From: Coprococcus_A sp051877705
GTDB taxonomy: Bacteria; Bacillota; Clostridia; Lachnospirales; Lachnospiraceae
Length of the DNA stretch: 13,537 bases
Assembly (NCBI GenBank): GCA_051877705.1
Contig: JBJEJD010000116.1
Location: 1-13,537, forward strand
Reading direction: 5' to 3'
Every line of letters starts with the position of its first letter. The stretch's first letter is position 1. Both the position numbers and the translations under genes were made by a program. Positions 1 to 6,002 of this stretch are shown here, piece after piece. A model generated the notes under the pieces. It saw nothing but the letters and a program-made list of their open reading frames with translations, made no database searches and had not been told where the DNA came from.

Positions 1-1
1 T

Positions 2-1045
2 GTTCATGAACTGGAATTGCCGGAACAGCTGCTGGCTATTGCCAGAGCAGGTGCTGGTGTTAATAATATTCCGTTGGACAAATGTGCAGAGCAGGGTGTT
101 GTTGTGTTTAATACCCCAGGTGCCAATGCCAACGGTGTAAAAGAAGCTGTTCTGGCGGGACTCTTTCTTGGCGCCAGAGATATCGTTGGCGGTGTAAACT
201 GGGTACAGACTGTAAAGGAAGATCCGGATGTTGCCAAGCTGGTAGAAAAAGGAAAGAAGAAATTTGCCGGTACAGAGATTCTTGGAAAGAAAATTGGCGT
301 CATCGGCCTTGGTGCCATTGGTGTGCTGGTTGCCAATGCCTGTGTTGGCCTCGGTATGGATGTATATGGATATGATCCGTTTATCTCTGTAGATGCTGCA
401 TGGAATCTGTCAAAAGAAATCAAACATATCAGTAATGTGGATGATATTTATGCCAGCTGTGATTACATTACTGTACATGTACCGCTGATGGACAGCACCA
501 GAAAAATGGTTAACGCAGATGCTTTTGAAAAAATGAAAGAGGGTGTTATTCTTCTTAATTTCGCCCGTGATCTGCTGGTGGATGACGATGCACTGGAAGC
601 AGCCATTGCTTCTGGCAAAGTAAGAAAATATATCACCGATTTTCCAAATGCGAAGACCGCGCAGATGAATGGTGTCGTGGCTATTCCTCATTTGGGGGCT
701 TCTACAGAAGAATCTGAAGATAACTGTGCAGTAATGGCTGTCAAGGAACTGAGAAATTTCCTTGAAAATGGCAATATTAAAAACTCCGTAAACTATCCTG
801 CCTGCGATATGGGTGTCTGCAAGGCGGTAGGGCGTATCACTGTCTGTCATAAAAATATCCCGAATATGCTGGGACAGCTCACAAGCGTATGTGCGGCGGC
901 GGGTATTAATATTGAAGATCTGACCAATAAATCAAAAGGCAATTGGGCTTATACTATGATGGATATTGCTTCACCTGTGACAGATGAATTGATTGCTCAG
1001 CTGTCTGAAGTTAACGGTGTTGTAAAAGTCAGAAAGGTGAAATAG
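2..1045 (+). CDS. serA: D-3-phosphoglycerate dehydrogenase, 5' truncated by window edge
   Basis: It catalyses the first committed step of serine synthesis, NAD-dependent oxidation of 3-phosphoglycerate to 3-phosphohydroxypyruvate, in the cytoplasm. The reading frame is open to the left edge, so the true start lies outside; an apparent TTG start at 17 is only internal. About 347 residues are visible of a family form near 387. Visible are the substrate-domain segment ARAGAGVNNIP, the Rossmann glycine motif GLGAIG, the ARDLLVDDDAL segment carrying the catalytic-type arginine, and PHLGASTEES, which holds the histidine and glutamate expected of the family. Where many relatives have Ala-Arg-Gly, this one has Ala-Arg-Asp; the arginine is kept. 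The last 75 residues or so form a C-terminal ACT-type domain (AVGRITVCHKNIPNMLGQL onward), which suggests a short serine-responsive or structural module. The DUF1015 gene follows 6 bases later in the same operon. Identification is firm. Confidence 0.95.
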   Translation, partial: VHELELPEQLLAIARAGAGVNNIPLDKCAEQGVVVFNTPGANANGVKEAVLAGLFLGARDIVGGVNWVQTVKEDPDVAKLVEKGKKKFAGTEILGKKIGVIGLGAIGVLVANACVGLGMDVYGYDPFISVDAAWNLSKEIKHISNVDDIYASCDYITVHVPLMDSTRKMVNADAFEKMKEGVILLNFARDLLVDDDALEAAIASGKVRKYITDFPNAKTAQMNGVVAIPHLGASTEESEDNCAVMAVKELRNFLENGNIKNSVNYPACDMGVCKAVGRITVCHKNIPNMLGQLTSVCAAAGINIEDLTNKSKGNWAYTMMDIASPVTDELIAQLSEVNGVVKVRKVK

Positions 1046-1051
1046 TCGTTT

Positions 1052-2293
1052 ATGGCAAATGTGAAACCATTTCAGGCAATCAGGCCGGCATCTGCGCTTG
1101 CAGCGCAGGTGGCGGCTTTGCCTTATGATGTATACAGCAGGAAAGAGGCAGAAGAGAAAGTCAAAGGGCATCCCTTGTCATTTCTCAATATAGATAGGCC
1201 GGAAACGCAGTTTGCCTCCTATGTAGATATGTATGATGACAGAGTCTATCAAAAGGCGAGGGAGATGCTGGATGCTGAGATAGAGGATGGGACCTTCATA
1301 CAGGATGTAAAGAAATGTTTTTATCTCTATGAATTGACCATGGATGGGCGGTCACAGACGGGAATAACTGCCTGCGTTTCTATAGATGATTATCTGCACA
1401 GGATTGTAAAAAAACATGAAGAAACAAGAGAAGAAAAGGAAAGGGACCGGATTCGCCATGTAGATACCTGCAGTGCCCAGACAGGACCGGTTTTTCTGGT
1501 CTACAGGGCCAATTCTGTTCTGACTTATATTATCAGAAATGTAAAAGAGGAACGGCCTGTTTATGATTTTACAGCAGATGATGGGGTTCGTCATACTATA
1601 TGGGTGATTGAGGATCATATGGCTATTGATGCTATAGCAAAAACCTTTGAAACGATGGATTCTCTCTATATTGCTGATGGACATCATCGGGCGGCCAGTG
1701 CGCTTAAAGTTGGACTGAAACGGCGGAGGATGCACCCGGGTTATGACGGAACAGAAGAGTTTAATTATTTTATGGCGGTCCTGTTTCCGGATGATCAATT
1801 GAAAATAATGGATTATAACCGTCTGGTTCGCCATCTGAATGGAATGACAAAAGAACAGTTCCTGCAGCGGATATCCAATGAGTTTGTCGTTGAGTATGTA
1901 GGCGATCATGCGGTGAGTCCGGAGAGAAAAGGTGTCTTTGGTCTTTATCTGGGTCATCAATGGTACAGGTTGACCGCAAAAGCACGAATTGCCTCAGGAG
2001 ATGCAGTGGATGGGTTGGATGTATCCGTTCTTCAGCATTATCTTCTGGAACCGATACTGGGAATAAAGGATCCGAGAACAGATCCTGATATTGAATTTGT
2101 CGGCGGTATCAGAGGGCTTGGAGAGCTGGAAAGGCGCTGTCATGAGGATATGTGCCTTGCTTTTTCCTTGTATCCAACATCCATCGAAGAGCTTCTGGCT
2201 GTGGCAGATGCCGGGAGACTCATGCCTCCAAAATCCACATGGTTCGAGCCCAAGCTGAGATCCGGCTTGTTTATACACAAAATAGAAGAATAG
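1052..2293 (+). CDS. DUF1015 family protein, serine-operon partner
   Basis: A 413-residue soluble protein of the DUF1015 family, with no membrane segment or signal peptide. The ATG at 1052 has a ribosome site GAAAGGTGA ending 11 bases upstream, inside the end of serA, so the two genes are probably cotranscribed and translationally close. Family-type segments are the N-terminal LPYDVYSRKEA, NIDRPE near residue 48, RHVDTCSAQTGPVF in the middle, LYIADGHHRAASA around residues 206-218, and the C-terminal LLEPILGIKDPRTDPDIEF. The exact function is not known to me. The DGHHR motif resembles the nucleotide-binding motif of ParB/sulfiredoxin-fold proteins, a fold that includes free-serine kinases (SerK, SbnI). 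Together with the serA linkage this suggests a role in serine or phosphoserine metabolism, but that is inference. Family assignment is confident; function is not. Confidence 0.85.
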   Translation: MANVKPFQAIRPASALAAQVAALPYDVYSRKEAEEKVKGHPLSFLNIDRPETQFASYVDMYDDRVYQKAREMLDAEIEDGTFIQDVKKCFYLYELTMDGRSQTGITACVSIDDYLHRIVKKHEETREEKERDRIRHVDTCSAQTGPVFLVYRANSVLTYIIRNVKEERPVYDFTADDGVRHTIWVIEDHMAIDAIAKTFETMDSLYIADGHHRAASALKVGLKRRRMHPGYDGTEEFNYFMAVLFPDDQLKIMDYNRLVRHLNGMTKEQFLQRISNEFVVEYVGDHAVSPERKGVFGLYLGHQWYRLTAKARIASGDAVDGLDVSVLQHYLLEPILGIKDPRTDPDIEFVGGIRGLGELERRCHEDMCLAFSLYPTSIEELLAVADAGRLMPPKSTWFEPKLRSGLFIHKIEE

Positions 2294-2305
2294 CGGGTCG
2301 GGATA

Positions 2306-2434
2306 AGGGACAGGGCAGGGACAGGGGACGGTTCTGCAGGGACAGGGGACGGTTCTGTGTCCCACATTATTATGTGGGACACAGAACCGTCCCCCTGTCC
2401 CGCCAGAACCGTCCCCTGTCCCTGCCTCGTCCCT
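2306..2434. repeat. Long near-perfect inverted repeat made of GGGACAGGGGACGGTTCTG units
   Basis: The gap between two convergent stop codons is almost wholly one hairpin centred at 2369/2370 with a TATT loop. The left arm holds two tandem copies of a 19-base unit, GGGACAGGGGACGGTTCTG, at 2318-2336 and 2339-2357; the right arm holds their reverse complements (2382-2401, with one extra C at 2395, and 2404-2422). Pairing runs without a break from 2345/2394 to the loop, resumes after the bulged C, and is interrupted again only by a 2x2 internal loop (2337-2338 with 2402-2403). A few weaker outer pairs extend to 2306/2434. The GGGGACGGTTCT core resembles REP or small non-autonomous elements seen in many bacterial genomes (recalled, not searched). 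It may also act as a two-way transcription stop. No transposase is nearby. Confidence 0.85.
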
Positions 2435-2436
2435 GT

Positions 2437-3378
2437 TTATTCTTTCTCGTCAGATGGGTGGATGATATTGACATCCATATGTTCATAAGGAATTGTAATG
2501 CCTTCCTCATCGAAGGCTTTTTTTATTGCTTCCTGAATCTCAAATTTGGCAGGCCAGTAGTTATCGGTGGCACACCACATTCGGAGAACGACTTTGACAG
2601 AACTGCTGTCAAAGCTGCTGACAAAGACCTGAGGTGGATTAGTTGTATCCGGATAGGTACTCTTTGATGCTACTTCAAGAAGGACTGATCGTACATGATC
2701 AATATTTTCCCCATAATCAACACCTACTTCAAAATCAACACGCCGGGTCGTCTGATGCGTCAGATTAGTGACAGAAGAATCAGCCAGCTTACCGTTAGGA
2801 ATACAAATGGCCTGATTATCCGCTGTAAGCAGACGGGTATATATGATTTCTATGGCCGTTACGGTTCCTTCATGGCCGCATCCGTCGTTGATGTAGTCGC
2901 CTACCACAAAAGGCTTCATGATCAGGAGAAGGACGCCGCCGGCAAGATTGGACAGACAGCCCTGGAGTGCAAGACCGATGGCCAGACTGGCAGAAGTCAG
3001 AAGGGCGATGATAGAGGTGGTGTCTACGCCCAGTTTATTGGTAACAATAACACCCAAAAGAGCCCAGAGACCGTATTTGGTCAGGGAATTGATAAAACCT
3101 GTAACGCTGGCATCGAGTCTTGTTTTTTCAAGAGAGTCGCGGACAACTTTACGGATGAATTTACAGATGTAGAGGCCGACAATAAGAATGATGAGCGCTC
3201 CAACAAGCAATTGGGCTTTATCCACCAGAAATTCTATGAGTTTCTGAAGATAGTCAATGGAAGCTTCTGCTGTTTCTGCCAGATTAGTGGCAGCCTTGGC
3301 TGTTTCTGCCAAATCAGCAGCAGTTTCGGCGGTTTCTGGCAGATCACCGACAGTAGATGCGGCTACTAAAAAATGCAT
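2437..3378 (-). CDS. mscS: Small-conductance mechanosensitive channel (MscS family)
   Basis: A 313-residue inner-membrane channel that opens under membrane tension and releases solutes on osmotic downshock, probably as a heptamer. The start at 3378 is chosen because TTTAAAGGAGTG lies 7 bases upstream; an in-frame upstream ATG at 3435 sits in the promoter region and has no such site. Residues 12-41 form three ten-residue repeats (DLPETAETAA, DLAETAKAAT, NLAETAEAS), probably an amphipathic helix before the membrane. Three membrane segments follow: around LLVGALIILIVGLYI, YGLWALLGVIVTNKLG, and the pore helix with SLAIGLALQGCLSNLAGGVL. Then comes the family beta domain (KPFVVGDYI, IPNGKLADSSVTN) and the mixed C-terminal domain ending FDEEGITIPYEHMDVNII. 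E. coli MscS is 286 residues, so the extra length is mainly N-terminal. It is transcribed alone, divergently from the XRE gene. Confidence 0.93.
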   Translation of the reverse strand: MHFLVAASTVGDLPETAETAADLAETAKAATNLAETAEASIDYLQKLIEFLVDKAQLLVGALIILIVGLYICKFIRKVVRDSLEKTRLDASVTGFINSLTKYGLWALLGVIVTNKLGVDTTSIIALLTSASLAIGLALQGCLSNLAGGVLLLIMKPFVVGDYINDGCGHEGTVTAIEIIYTRLLTADNQAICIPNGKLADSSVTNLTHQTTRRVDFEVGVDYGENIDHVRSVLLEVASKSTYPDTTNPPQVFVSSFDSSSVKVVLRMWCATDNYWPAKFEIQEAIKKAFDEEGITIPYEHMDVNIIHPSDEKE

Positions 3379-3433
3379 AATATACACTCCTTTAAATAAA
3401 AAATATTGCTCCTGGTTTCTATGGTATTGGTTC

Positions 3434-3442
3434 ATTATAACA
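3434..3442 (-). promoter_or_regulatory. Extended -10 promoter for mscS
   Basis: Read on the minus strand, TGTTATAAT is a consensus -10 hexamer with the TGn extension. No good -35 is visible 17 bases further out (TCGATT), which fits an extended -10 promoter. Transcription would start near 3427 and leave a leader of about 48 bases before the mscS start. Confidence 0.55.
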
Positions 3443-3470
3443 GCAGATCATTAAAAAATCGAGAGCAGCC

Positions 3471-3517
3471 CAGATTATTTTTAACTTTTTGAAAGTTGTT
3501 TGTCGAAAAATAATCTG
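3471..3517. repeat. Nested inverted repeat in the mscS/XRE divergent region
   Basis: CAGATTATTTTT (3471-3482) is the exact reverse complement of AAAAATAATCTG (3506-3517), a 12-base perfect match. Inside it lies a second palindrome, AACTTT (3483-3488) and AAAGTT (3492-3497), around TTG. The right arm overlaps the first Spo0A-like box. It lies upstream of both divergent promoters, so an operator is more likely than a terminator; neither strand has a T run in the right place after a GC-rich stem. Confidence 0.6.
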
Positions 3518-3527
3518 CTTGTCGAAA
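3499..3527 (+). promoter_or_regulatory. Two Spo0A-like boxes upstream of the XRE regulator
   Basis: TTTGTCGAAAAA at 3499-3510 and TTGTCGAAA at 3519-3527 each contain TGTCGAA, which matches the Spo0A consensus TGNCGAA exactly (cores 3501-3507 and 3520-3526). They are direct repeats 19 bases apart, close to two helical turns. The downstream box lies in the spacer just upstream of the extended -10 at 3532, the upstream one before the expected -35 position. That placement is compatible with either activation or repression by Spo0A~P. Confidence 0.6.
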
Positions 3528-3531
3528 TCTG

Positions 3532-3540
3532 TGATATGAT
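3532..3540 (+). promoter_or_regulatory. Extended -10 promoter for the XRE regulator
   Basis: TGATATGAT carries a TGn extension and the -10 hexamer TATGAT (3535-3540). The -35 region (AATCTG, 3512-3517) is poor, as expected if an activator bound at the TGTCGAA repeats is needed. Transcription would start near 3547, about 35 bases before the gene. Confidence 0.5.
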
Positions 3541-3581
3541 GTGGGAAAAATACGAGAAATTTAAGAATGGAAGGTGGCGTC

Positions 3582-3896
3582 ATGGATATTACAGAACGTA
3601 TTCGGCAATTGAATAGTATGCGGGGGTGGACGATTTATAAACTAGCGAAGGAAGCAAGAGTATCACCATCCACTTTGACGAATATGATACGTCGGGGCAA
3701 TAGTCCGTCGCTGTCTACTTTGGAACGGTTATGCAATGCTTACGGAATTACTTTCGTACAGTTTTTCTATGACAATGAGGATATGGTACAGTTGACGGAC
3801 GATCAGCGTGAACATCTGGAAAAGTGGAACCGATTGACAGAACGGCAAAAGAAGGCAGTGGATTTATTTATACAGGGATTGATGCAGATGGAATAA
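3582..3896 (+). CDS. Small XRE-family helix-turn-helix regulator
   Basis: A 104-residue Cro/C1-type DNA-binding protein. The ATG at 3582 is preferred because GGAAGGTGG ends 4 bases before it; an in-frame ATG at 3567 would add MEGGV but has a poor ribosome site and would lie on top of the better one. The helix-turn-helix spans roughly residues 17-38 (TIYKLAKEARVSPSTLTNMI), followed by SLSTLERLCNAYGI and FVQFFYD, the usual five-helix XRE layout. The last 45 residues (LTDDQREHLEKWNRLTERQ onward) form a charged helical tail, probably for dimerisation. No ligand-binding or protease domain is present, so it resembles SinR-size stand-alone regulators. Its target is unknown; the inverted repeat and promoters just upstream are the natural candidates for self-control. 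Spo0A-like boxes suggest a link to the transition to stationary phase or sporulation. No terminator for this strand is seen before convergent argH. Confidence 0.88.
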   Translation: MDITERIRQLNSMRGWTIYKLAKEARVSPSTLTNMIRRGNSPSLSTLERLCNAYGITFVQFFYDNEDMVQLTDDQREHLEKWNRLTERQKKAVDLFIQGLMQME

Positions 3897-3910
3897 GATA
3901 TCCGGCAGAA

Positions 3911-3948
3911 ATAAAAAGAGGCCGTACATATGAAGATATACAGCCTCT
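3911..3948 (-). terminator. Intrinsic terminator of argH
   Basis: On the minus strand AGAGGC (3948-3943) pairs with GCCTCT (3922-3917), with further pairs inside broken by two single mismatches, and the stem is followed by a T run (TTTTTATTT). It begins 7 bases after the argH stop. On the plus strand the stem is followed by GGGGTATT, so it should not stop transcription from the XRE gene. Confidence 0.75.
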
Positions 3949-3954
3949 GGGGTA

Positions 3955-5331
3955 TTAATCAATGTTTATATACTGACGATTTAAGTTGATAACTTTCTGC
4001 ATACTTTCGTGACCCGGAGCACCAATGGTCTGACGGAGCCCGACACAGGTCTGCAGACTGATGGCTTCATAAATGTCAGATTCAAATACAGGACATATCT
4101 TCTGGTATTCATCCAGTGGCAGGTCATCCAGAGCAATGCCTCTGTCGATGCAGAGAAGTACCAGCTGGCCGATGATACCATGGGCATCTCTGAATGGAAC
4201 TCCGTGTTTGACCAGATAGTCGGCGGCATCCGTTGCGTTGGTGAAGCCGTTTTTGCTGCTGGCGGCCATATTGTCTTTATTAACGCGCATGGTTTTAATC
4301 ATACCGTTGAACAGGCCAAGGCAGCCTTTTACTGTGTCGATCGCATCAAAGGTCAGCTCTTTATCCTCCTGCATGTCCTTATTGTAAGCAAGAGGGATTC
4401 CTTTCATGGTTGTCAGTATGGAGATAAGAGCACCATAGACGCGGCCTGTTTTGCCTCGGATCAATTCAGCAATATCAGGATTTTTTTTCTGCGGCATAAT
4501 GGAACTTCCAGTGGAATAGGCATCATCCAGTTCAATAAAACGGTATTCATTGCTGTTCCAGAGGATGATCTCTTCACAGAATCGGCTCAGGTGCATCATG
4601 ATAGTGGAGAGGGCGCTCAGATATTCGATCAGATAATCTCTGTCGGATACGGAGTCCATGCTGTTGAGGGTTGGCCCGTCAAATCCAAGAAGTTCAGCTG
4701 TATATGCACGATCCAGCGGGTAGGTGGTTCCGGCCAGAGCGCCTGCTCCAAGAGGACATGTGTTCATTCGTACATGAATATCGTGAAGCCTGGAACGGTC
4801 TCTTTTGAACATTTCAAAATAAGCGCCAATATGGTGAGCCAGTGTAACAGGCTGAGCTTTTTGCAGATGGGTGAAGCCTGGCATATAGGTATCGATATGT
4901 TCTTCCATGAGATCCAGAAGTGTTGTCATCAGTTCTTTCAGAAGCTGATCAGTAGCCAGAACTTCATCACGGGTATAAAGTTTCATGTCTAGAGCGACCT
5001 GGTCATTGCGGCTGCGTCCTGTATGCAGTTTTTTTCCTGTATCTCCGGTGCGTTCGATCAATATGGATTCTACAAAACTGTGGATATCTTCGTATTCTTC
5101 AGTTATCTGAAGTTTGCCCGTTTCGATTTCACAGCAGATCTGCTTCAATGTGTCAATGATTGTATCCCTTTCTTCATCAGTGATGATTGCCTGCCTGGCA
5201 AGCATGGTAACATGGGCAATACTGCCCTCGATGTCCTGATGGTAGAATTTCTGGTCGAAAGAGATAGAAGCGTTAAAATTATGTACAAGCTGGTTTTCTT
5301 CCTTGGTAAAGCGTCCGCCCCAAAGTTTCAT
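3955..5331 (-). CDS. argH: Argininosuccinate lyase
   Basis: A cytoplasmic enzyme of the fumarase/aspartase superfamily that splits argininosuccinate into arginine and fumarate, the last step of arginine synthesis. The 458 residues match the usual length. It begins MKLWGGRF, the standard family start, with AAAGGATG 10 bases upstream. Visible signatures are HTGRSRNDQVALD near residue 105, PGFTHLQKAQPVTLAHH near 155, and TGSSIMPQKKNPD near 274-286, the flexible loop carrying the catalytic-type serines (276/277 here). The C-terminal part (FRDAHGIIGQLV) is also typical. It is transcribed as a single gene with its own promoter and terminator. No argG or other arginine gene is adjacent within the window, and I see no clear ArgR operator. 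Long open frames on the opposite strand are shadows. Confidence 0.97.
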   Translation of the reverse strand: MKLWGGRFTKEENQLVHNFNASISFDQKFYHQDIEGSIAHVTMLARQAIITDEERDTIIDTLKQICCEIETGKLQITEEYEDIHSFVESILIERTGDTGKKLHTGRSRNDQVALDMKLYTRDEVLATDQLLKELMTTLLDLMEEHIDTYMPGFTHLQKAQPVTLAHHIGAYFEMFKRDRSRLHDIHVRMNTCPLGAGALAGTTYPLDRAYTAELLGFDGPTLNSMDSVSDRDYLIEYLSALSTIMMHLSRFCEEIILWNSNEYRFIELDDAYSTGSSIMPQKKNPDIAELIRGKTGRVYGALISILTTMKGIPLAYNKDMQEDKELTFDAIDTVKGCLGLFNGMIKTMRVNKDNMAASSKNGFTNATDAADYLVKHGVPFRDAHGIIGQLVLLCIDRGIALDDLPLDEYQKICPVFESDIYEAISLQTCVGLRQTIGAPGHESMQKVINLNRQYINID

Positions 5332-5376
5332 CAGTTATTTCATCCTTTCATTTTTGTATTTGATGTTTCTTACTAT

Positions 5377-5403
5377 ATTATACTGTTTTAGGCACGAATG
5401 CAA
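5377..5403 (-). promoter_or_regulatory. Probable argH promoter
   Basis: On the minus strand TATAAT (5382-5377) is a perfect -10. The best -35 candidate is TTGCAT (5403-5398) at a short 15-base spacing, so the -35 is weak or activator-dependent. The predicted RNA would have a leader of about 40 bases. No T-box or other large leader fits in that space. Confidence 0.5.
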
Positions 5404-5501
5404 GCAGCTATTATTGTATCTCCTCAGCTGATAAAAATTATTTTTGAAGATGAACTGTTACCTGTTGTTCGGTCTTTGATACAAATTTTAAATAAAAGTT
5501 G

Positions 5502-5530
5502 TTTACAATGGGATAACTCTGTGTTACAAT
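5502..5530 (+). promoter_or_regulatory. Strong sigma-A promoter for rpsO(-pnp)
   Basis: TTTACA (5502-5507) and TACAAT (5525-5530) are separated by exactly 17 bases, each matching the sigma-A consensus at 5 of 6 positions. Transcription would start near 5537, giving a leader of about 87 bases before rpsO. It is the best promoter found for the rpsO-pnp block; no convincing one was seen in the rpsO-pnp spacer. Confidence 0.75.
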
Positions 5531-5551
5531 AAGCAGGTATGAGTTTTAACC

Positions 5552-5591
5552 TGTGCTCAGATTTTGGATTCTCCAACCGGATCCTGGCACA
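5552..5591 (+). promoter_or_regulatory. Structured rpsO leader, possible S15 autoregulatory site
   Basis: TGTGC (5552-5556) pairs with GCACA (5587-5591). Inside are competing short helices: CAG/CTG (5558-5560 with 5584-5586), GGAT/ATCC (5566-5569 with 5581-5584) and TTGG/CCAA (5564-5567 with 5573-5576). S15 is known to bind and repress its own mRNA through differing structures in different bacteria. This element lies entirely within the leader, 19 bases before the Shine-Dalgarno site, so it is a reasonable candidate, but the fold was drawn by eye. Confidence 0.4.
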
Positions 5592-5623
5592 AGGCATTTT
5601 TAAAATTACAGGAGGATTTTACA

Positions 5624-5890
5624 ATGATCACAACAGAACAGAAGAAAGAAATTATTGCAAAGTATGGTAAGACACCGGAGGATACAGGTTCACCGGAAGT
5701 TCAGATCGCCCTTTTATCTGCAAGAATCGCTGATTTAACAGAGCATCTGAAGACACACAAGAAAGACCATCATTCAAGACGTGGTATGCTGAAGATGGTA
5801 GGTCAGAGACGTGGTTTGCTTGATTATCTGAAGAGAACAGATATTGAGAGATACAGAGCAATTGTTGAGAAGTTAGGCTTAAGAAAGTAA
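5624..5890 (+). CDS. rpsO: Small ribosomal subunit protein S15
   Basis: An 88-residue primary 16S rRNA-binding protein of the 30S subunit, which binds at the central-domain three-way junction and nucleates platform assembly. The start MITTEQKKEIIAKYG has a perfect AGGAGG at 5610-5615, 8 bases upstream; a longer in-frame extension to 5564 would run through the leader structure and is rejected. Family landmarks are DTGSPEVQIALL, LTEHLKTHKKDHHSRRG and the C-terminal LGLRK. Length is one residue short of the E. coli protein. It is followed by pnp, the same order as in E. coli, where the two genes are cotranscribed and S15 and PNPase each control their own synthesis. It probably uses the promoter at 5502-5530 and is highly expressed. 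Confidence 0.98.
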   Translation: MITTEQKKEIIAKYGKTPEDTGSPEVQIALLSARIADLTEHLKTHKKDHHSRRGMLKMVGQRRGLLDYLKRTDIERYRAIVEKLGLRK

Positions 5891-5897
5891 TTCAGAA

Positions 5898-5923
5898 GGG
5901 GTGGAGCAATCCACCCCCTGTTT
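5898..5923 (+). terminator. Hairpin after rpsO, weak or partial terminator
   Basis: GGGGTGGA (5898-5905) pairs perfectly with TCCACCCC (5910-5917) around a GCAA loop, a stable GNRA tetraloop. It begins 8 bases after the rpsO stop. What follows is CTGTTTG, a poor U tract, so it is more likely a partial terminator or a 3' end barrier against exonucleases than a full stop. That would allow both rpsO-only and rpsO-pnp transcripts. Confidence 0.55.
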
Positions 5924-5976
5924 GCGTCGGGCTGTCGGGAAATTGTTCCTGTTGGAGGACAGCCGTACGACGCAAA
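5921..5976 (+). promoter_or_regulatory. Long stem in the rpsO-pnp spacer, possible RNase III substrate
   Basis: TTTGCGTCG (5921-5929) pairs perfectly with CGACGCAAA (5968-5976). Directly stacked on it GGCTGTC (5930-5936) pairs with GACAGCC (5958-5964), leaving only GTA (5965-5967) unpaired on one side. A small apical helix GGAA/TTCC (5938-5941 with 5946-5949) tops it. No T run follows, so it is not a terminator. In E. coli a stem at the equivalent place is cut by RNase III to start pnp autoregulation; the same role here is inference. Confidence 0.6.
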
Positions 5977-6002
5977 GCAAAACAGAAGAAACATTATATT
6001 TA

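Noticed and set aside
2318..2422. Repeats at first sight like a tiny CRISPR array
   Set aside because: Units are separated by only two bases or by a palindrome centre, half are inverted, there are no spacers and no cas genes.
2152..2667. 171-codon plus-strand open frame across the end of the DUF1015 gene, the hairpin and mscS
   Set aside because: It overlaps two well-supported genes in other frames, encodes the repeat element, and has no family-like sequence.
3567..3581. Upstream ATG for the XRE gene
   Set aside because: It would sit over the AAGGTGG ribosome site that serves the ATG at 3582, and its own upstream region is poor.
4009..4992. 327-codon plus-strand open frame antisense to argH
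   Set aside because: It is a shadow of the argH frame; argH has all family signatures, and the antisense protein resembles nothing.
5332..5500. T-box or arginine repressor site before argH
   Set aside because: The leader is only about 40 bases, no T-box sequence is seen, and no clear palindrome near TGAAT..ATTCA was found.
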